In this document: piece by piece, positions 5,561-8,183 of the stretch | Layout of the letters: each line of letters begins with the position of its first letter | Position numbering within the stretch: the stretch's first letter is position 1 | Translations under genes and position numbers: made by a program | Source of the DNA: JANMZR01 sp031383555 | Lineage (GTDB): Bacteria; Bacteroidota; Bacteroidia; Cytophagales; Spirosomataceae | Reading direction: 5' to 3' | NCBI GenBank assembly: GCA_031383555.1 | Contig: JANMZR010000333.1 | Span: 1-8,183 of the forward strand | Length of the DNA: 8,183 bases | The notes under the pieces: generated by a model | What the model was told of the DNA's origin: nothing | The model's database searches: none | What the model saw: the letters and a program-made list of their open reading frames with translations, nothing else

Positions 5561-6223
5561 ATGACATTAAAAGAGAGATATTCAGGCCTCATCAATTATT
5601 TTACAACTAATTTTCCAATTGCCCAAACTGAGCTAGTTTATAATTCTCCATTCGAGCTTTTGGTGGCAGTTATTCTTTCAGCTCAATGTACCGATAAACG
5701 CATTAACCTAATTACTCCTGCACTTTTTGACCGATTTCCCACACCCAATAGTTTAGCTGCCAGTAATTTTGATGAGGTTTTTTCGTACATCCGATCAGTT
5801 TCTTACCCCAATAATAAAGCCAAGCATTTATTGGCTATGGCACGGACTTTAGTCGACGACTTTGGCTCAGAAGTACCTTCAACAATGGAGGAATTGCAAA
5901 AATTACAAGGTGTTGGGCGAAAAACAGCTAATGTAATTTTATCAGTTATTTACAACCAGCCATCCATGGCAGTTGATACGCATGTTTTCAGGGTTTCTCA
6001 TAGGCTGGGCTTGGTGCCGAGCACAGCCGATACACCTTTTTTGGTAGAGAAAAAACTAGTCGATAATATTTCGGATGAAATTATTCCTCGTGCACATCAT
6101 TGGCTCATATTGCACGGGCGTTATGTATGTATAGCTCGCAGGCCCAAATGTGAGGCATGCGAGCTACAAAAATTTTGCAAATACTTTCAGAAAAATGGAG
6201 ATATGAAAATCCCCAAATTATAA
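5561..6223 (+). CDS. nth: Endonuclease III (DNA glycosylase / AP lyase)
   Basis: The 220-residue protein is full length for Nth. It carries LLVAVILSAQCTDKRIN (33-49), the helix-hairpin-helix LQGVGRKTANV (115-125) with catalytic Lys K121, and VDTHVFRV (138-145) with catalytic Asp D139. The C-terminal [4Fe-4S] loop has the classic C-x6-C-x2-C-x5-C spacing (C190, C197, C200, C206). It excises oxidised pyrimidines and nicks the abasic site in base-excision repair in the cytoplasm. The ATG at 5561 follows a plausible promoter and has no Shine-Dalgarno. It is a single gene; its 3' end faces the T9SS cargo gene with only 15 bp between the stop codons and no hairpin. All key residues are intact, so it should be active. 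Confidence 0.96.
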   Translation: MTLKERYSGLINYFTTNFPIAQTELVYNSPFELLVAVILSAQCTDKRINLITPALFDRFPTPNSLAASNFDEVFSYIRSVSYPNNKAKHLLAMARTLVDDFGSEVPSTMEELQKLQGVGRKTANVILSVIYNQPSMAVDTHVFRVSHRLGLVPSTADTPFLVEKKLVDNISDEIIPRAHHWLILHGRYVCIARRPKCEACELQKFCKYFQKNGDMKIPKL

Positions 6224-6238
6224 AAATTCAATTCTGTT

Positions 6239-7735
6239 TTAATTTTTTATAATTTTTCTTACCTCAACCAAACTGTGATTTTCGAATTGCACCAAATTTA
6301 ATCCCTTTCGTAATCCTGTGATCTGAATTTTATTGATGCCTTTCTCCAACCATACTTTTTCTAATTTGATTAATTTGCCTAAAACATCAATTGTTGAGAG
6401 CTTCCATTCACTTTTATCTTCTGAAACAATATCAATAGTAGCAAAATTTTCTGCAGAAGGATTGGGGTAAAACTGGCCAACTATTTGATTTTCAATACTA
6501 TTTGTAATGTTTATAATTTTCGAATAGGCATATTTACCATCGAGGTCAACAAGTTTTAAGCGGTAGTAAAATAGATGTTGGATGTTAGATGTTAGATGTT
6601 TGGTGTTTGTAGTTAAATCCACGAACTCATATTTTGTGTTTTCTTTCGAAACAACAGTTGAGAATACTTTCCCGATTTTTTCAAAAGCTTGGGCATCGGC
6701 ACTGCGTTCTATTTCGAAATGAGATGCATTTTTTTCTTGGCTAGTTGTCCAAATAAGAACATTGGTTGTTCCTACTTTTTTCCCTGAAAAATTTATTAAA
6801 GTAATCGGTAAAGCTACTGCCGCAACAGTGCCCAAAGTAAAAGGGCTCCAGTCTGAAATAATATTACTTAGAACCGAGCCAACTGAAGTTGTACCAATAC
6901 CAGCGTTGGTTCCTTCGTTTTCCCATTTGCCAGTGGCTGATGCTAAATGAGCCACTCTACGCATGCTTACAGCATCACCAAAACTATCTCGGTAACCATC
7001 CCAAAATACTTTTACAGTTGCTTTTGTATTGCCCCTATTTACAGGTACCAAATCCCAATATTCTTTGCCATTGTAATTATTTAAAAGCGTTGCTTCTGTA
7101 CCATTTCCTCCAAATGGGGCAGAGCCTGCATCTACGTCATAGTATTTACCCAAAAGGCCAAGTTCATTCCCATTATCAGCAAATGCTACTTCAATAGGCT
7201 GGTAATTAGTTGCATTGCCAATAGGGTATTTAAAGGTTTGGTTTTCTCCTTCTTTTATCACTTCTCCATTGATATGGCTGGCATCGGTAGGTATTGGAGC
7301 AGCTGGTTGTGCATTTTTAGTAAATGTTACCACATTTCCAGGGTTTTCGGCTGACATAATTCCATTTGCAAATTCCATTTGCTTGCCTATTCTCAATGAG
7401 TTTTGAAGTAGAAAACCACCTGGATTATTGATGTTTAAGGCATACATCCAAATGGTTTCTGAACCTCCAATTTTTACAGTTGAATTACCATTCAATATCC
7501 AATAACCACCAAAGTCCTCGGTCATGGATTGGTCGTTGGTTACATAGTCTTTAATTTCGATTCTGCCATAGTTTTTGAAATTGCTGGTAGATTTATTGTA
7601 AAAATCGCCTTCAATTGTTACGGTTGCACCTGCCTGTATAGTTACTTCAGAACCTTGATTGTAAAACTGTGCTATGCTTTGCTTTATGCCTATTATTAGG
7701 GTTAAAAGCAGGGTTGGGAATATCTTATTTTTCAT
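6239..7735 (-). CDS. Secreted surface protein with T9SS type A C-terminal sorting domain
   Basis: The 498-residue protein starts with a signal peptide (hydrophobic 6-17, cleavage near IA-Q, 22/23). Residues about 27-130 are rich in Asn, Gly and beta-strand repeats (SEVTIQAGATVTIEGDF, LNGNSTVKIGG), resembling a beta-helix. Next come DASHINGEVIKEGENQTFKY and PIGN (151-174), a motif common in Bacteroidota surface proteins, and SDWSPFTLG (294-302). A fibronectin-III-like domain (about 312-410) has ASHFEIERSADAQAFEKIG and YYRLKLVDLDGKYAYSKI. The end, FYPNPSAENFATIDI (422-436) through VRKIIKN, is a type A sorting domain that directs export by the type IX system, usually followed by cleavage and surface anchoring or release. 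No enzymatic motif is seen, so a structural or adhesive role is likely. Residues 376-388 are encoded by a 7-bp tandem repeat. It lies 39 bp after the partial gene upstream and is probably cotranscribed. Confidence 0.9.
   Translation of the reverse strand: MKNKIFPTLLLTLIIGIKQSIAQFYNQGSEVTIQAGATVTIEGDFYNKSTSNFKNYGRIEIKDYVTNDQSMTEDFGGYWILNGNSTVKIGGSETIWMYALNINNPGGFLLQNSLRIGKQMEFANGIMSAENPGNVVTFTKNAQPAAPIPTDASHINGEVIKEGENQTFKYPIGNATNYQPIEVAFADNGNELGLLGKYYDVDAGSAPFGGNGTEATLLNNYNGKEYWDLVPVNRGNTKATVKVFWDGYRDSFGDAVSMRRVAHLASATGKWENEGTNAGIGTTSVGSVLSNIISDWSPFTLGTVAAVALPITLINFSGKKVGTTNVLIWTTSQEKNASHFEIERSADAQAFEKIGKVFSTVVSKENTKYEFVDLTTNTKHLTSNIQHLFYYRLKLVDLDGKYAYSKIINITNSIENQIVGQFYPNPSAENFATIDIVSEDKSEWKLSTIDVLGKLIKLEKVWLEKGINKIQITGLRKGLNLVQFENHSLVEVRKIIKN
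6574..6608. repeat. 7-bp tandem repeat inside the T9SS cargo gene, 5 units
   Basis: On the + strand the units are GATGTTG, GATGTTA, GATGTTA, GATGTTT and GGTGTTT. On the coding (minus) strand they give CATCTAA/CATCCAA-like units that encode TNTKHLTSNIQHL (residues 376-388) between a fibronectin-like strand and the conserved YYRLKLVD. Because 7 is not a multiple of 3, gain or loss of one unit shifts the reading frame upstream of the sorting domain. Confidence 0.8.
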
Positions 7736-7774
7736 TGCTTGAAATTTTAAATTCTTTTAAAATAGTATAGAGTT

Positions 7775-8183
7775 TTAAGGCTTATACGTTACAAAAGTGA
7801 AATCGCCAGATATTTGAGTGCCAGCTAAATTAAAAATATTAACAATTAAAGTGGTACCACCCAAACTATTTACACCTATAAATCTTGGCGACGATGCATT
7901 AGAACTGGTTGCCACTGTTGTATAATCTAAATAATAATAGCTTTCCCCAGTTATAGCTATCACATAACTATTTGGATCTATTCCATCTCTTGTAACCGTA
8001 AAATTACCTGAGCCATTATGGATTACTCCCGCTGCATCAATCATTCCATAAGCAATAGGTACCATATTGGCAAGGCCAGTTGATGGGCGATTTACTTCTC
8101 CATTAATTTTAGTATCGCCATTCACTTCCAAAAGGGCTGTAGAAACAGGGTCTACACCAATTCCAACTTTGCCATTGCTGGCT
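7775..8183 (-). CDS. Stalk/tail-fibre-like surface protein, C-terminal part (5' end beyond window)
   Basis: The frame is open to the right edge, so this is the last 135 residues of a longer protein. The visible start reads SNGKVGIGVDPVSTALLEVN and then GDTKINGEV, the 'nGkVGIGt.sP.a.LeVnG' phrase found just before the C-terminal domain of many Bacteroidota tail-fibre-like or stalk proteins. The tail that follows (VPIAYGMIDAAGVIHNGSGN, VTRDGIDPNSYVIAITGESY, and the terminal GDFTFVTYKP) is Gly, Ser and Thr-rich and beta-predicted. It lacks a T9SS sorting domain and an intramolecular chaperone motif. A TTG at 8129-8131 is only an internal codon, since coding clearly continues upstream of it. The protein is probably surface-exposed, and the next gene downstream on the same strand is a T9SS cargo. 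The function is not known. Confidence 0.75.
   Translation of the reverse strand, partial: ASNGKVGIGVDPVSTALLEVNGDTKINGEVNRPSTGLANMVPIAYGMIDAAGVIHNGSGNFTVTRDGIDPNSYVIAITGESYYYLDYTTVATSSNASSPRFIGVNSLGGTTLIVNIFNLAGTQISGDFTFVTYKP

Noticed and set aside
5401..5595. A complete 64-residue minus-strand gene starting at 5595
   Set aside because: Only its C-terminal part looks protein-like, it overlaps the nth start and promoter, and the same frame continues as coding sequence beyond its stop. It is better read as part of the pseudogene.
6762..7406. Three short + strand open frames
   Set aside because: They are antisense shadows of the T9SS cargo gene, which has a signal peptide and sorting domain on the other strand.

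Overview
The window looks like a chromosomal segment of an AT-rich member of the Bacteroidota (Cytophagia, Flavobacteriia or Sphingobacteriia-like). The evidence is a secreted protein with a C-terminal type IX secretion (T9SS) type A sorting domain, TAnnTTTG-type -7 promoter boxes (TAACTTTG upstream of two genes), the near absence of Shine-Dalgarno sequences, and several proteins whose wording is typical of that phylum.

Layout. 92-1018 (+): unrecognised multi-pass membrane protein. 1106-1546 (+): small exported NTF2-like (DUF4440-type) protein. 1577-3227 (-): tightly spaced three-gene run, transcribed leftward in the order stand-alone PD-(D/E)XK (RecB/Cas4-like) nuclease, YjjG-type HAD nucleotidase with a TTG start, YciI/muconolactone-isomerase-like small protein. 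3364-3490: striking degenerate 8-bp tandem repeat (unit roughly CTTTGnnA, about 15 units) that ends on the stop codon of a thioredoxin-like [2Fe-2S] ferredoxin gene (3488-3790, -). 3791-4247: AT-rich divergent intergenic region with a promoter candidate for each flanking gene and an inverted repeat. 4248-5067 (+): ECF sigma factor, then an overlapping 80-residue gene whose N-terminus resembles a zinc-less anti-sigma domain, closed by a strong terminator at 5095-5128. 5158-5520 (-): decayed, unrecognised protein gene with in-frame stops. 5561-6223 (+): endonuclease III (nth). 6239-7735 (-): T9SS cargo protein whose coding sequence contains a 7-bp tandem repeat. 7775-8183 (-): C-terminal part of a stalk or tail-fibre-like protein running off the window edge.

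How the genes fit together. Most are housekeeping or accessory singletons: DNA repair (nth), nucleotide clean-up (YjjG), Fe-S electron transfer, and surface proteins. The clearest functional pairs are the sigma factor with its overlapping small partner, and the two adjacent leftward cell-surface genes at the right end. I see no defence island, CRISPR array, insertion sequence, tRNA or rRNA. The least ordinary features are two short-period tandem repeats (8-bp intergenic, 7-bp intragenic), the overlapping sigma-associated gene and the gene remnant. All family assignments come from motifs read by eye; no database search was run.
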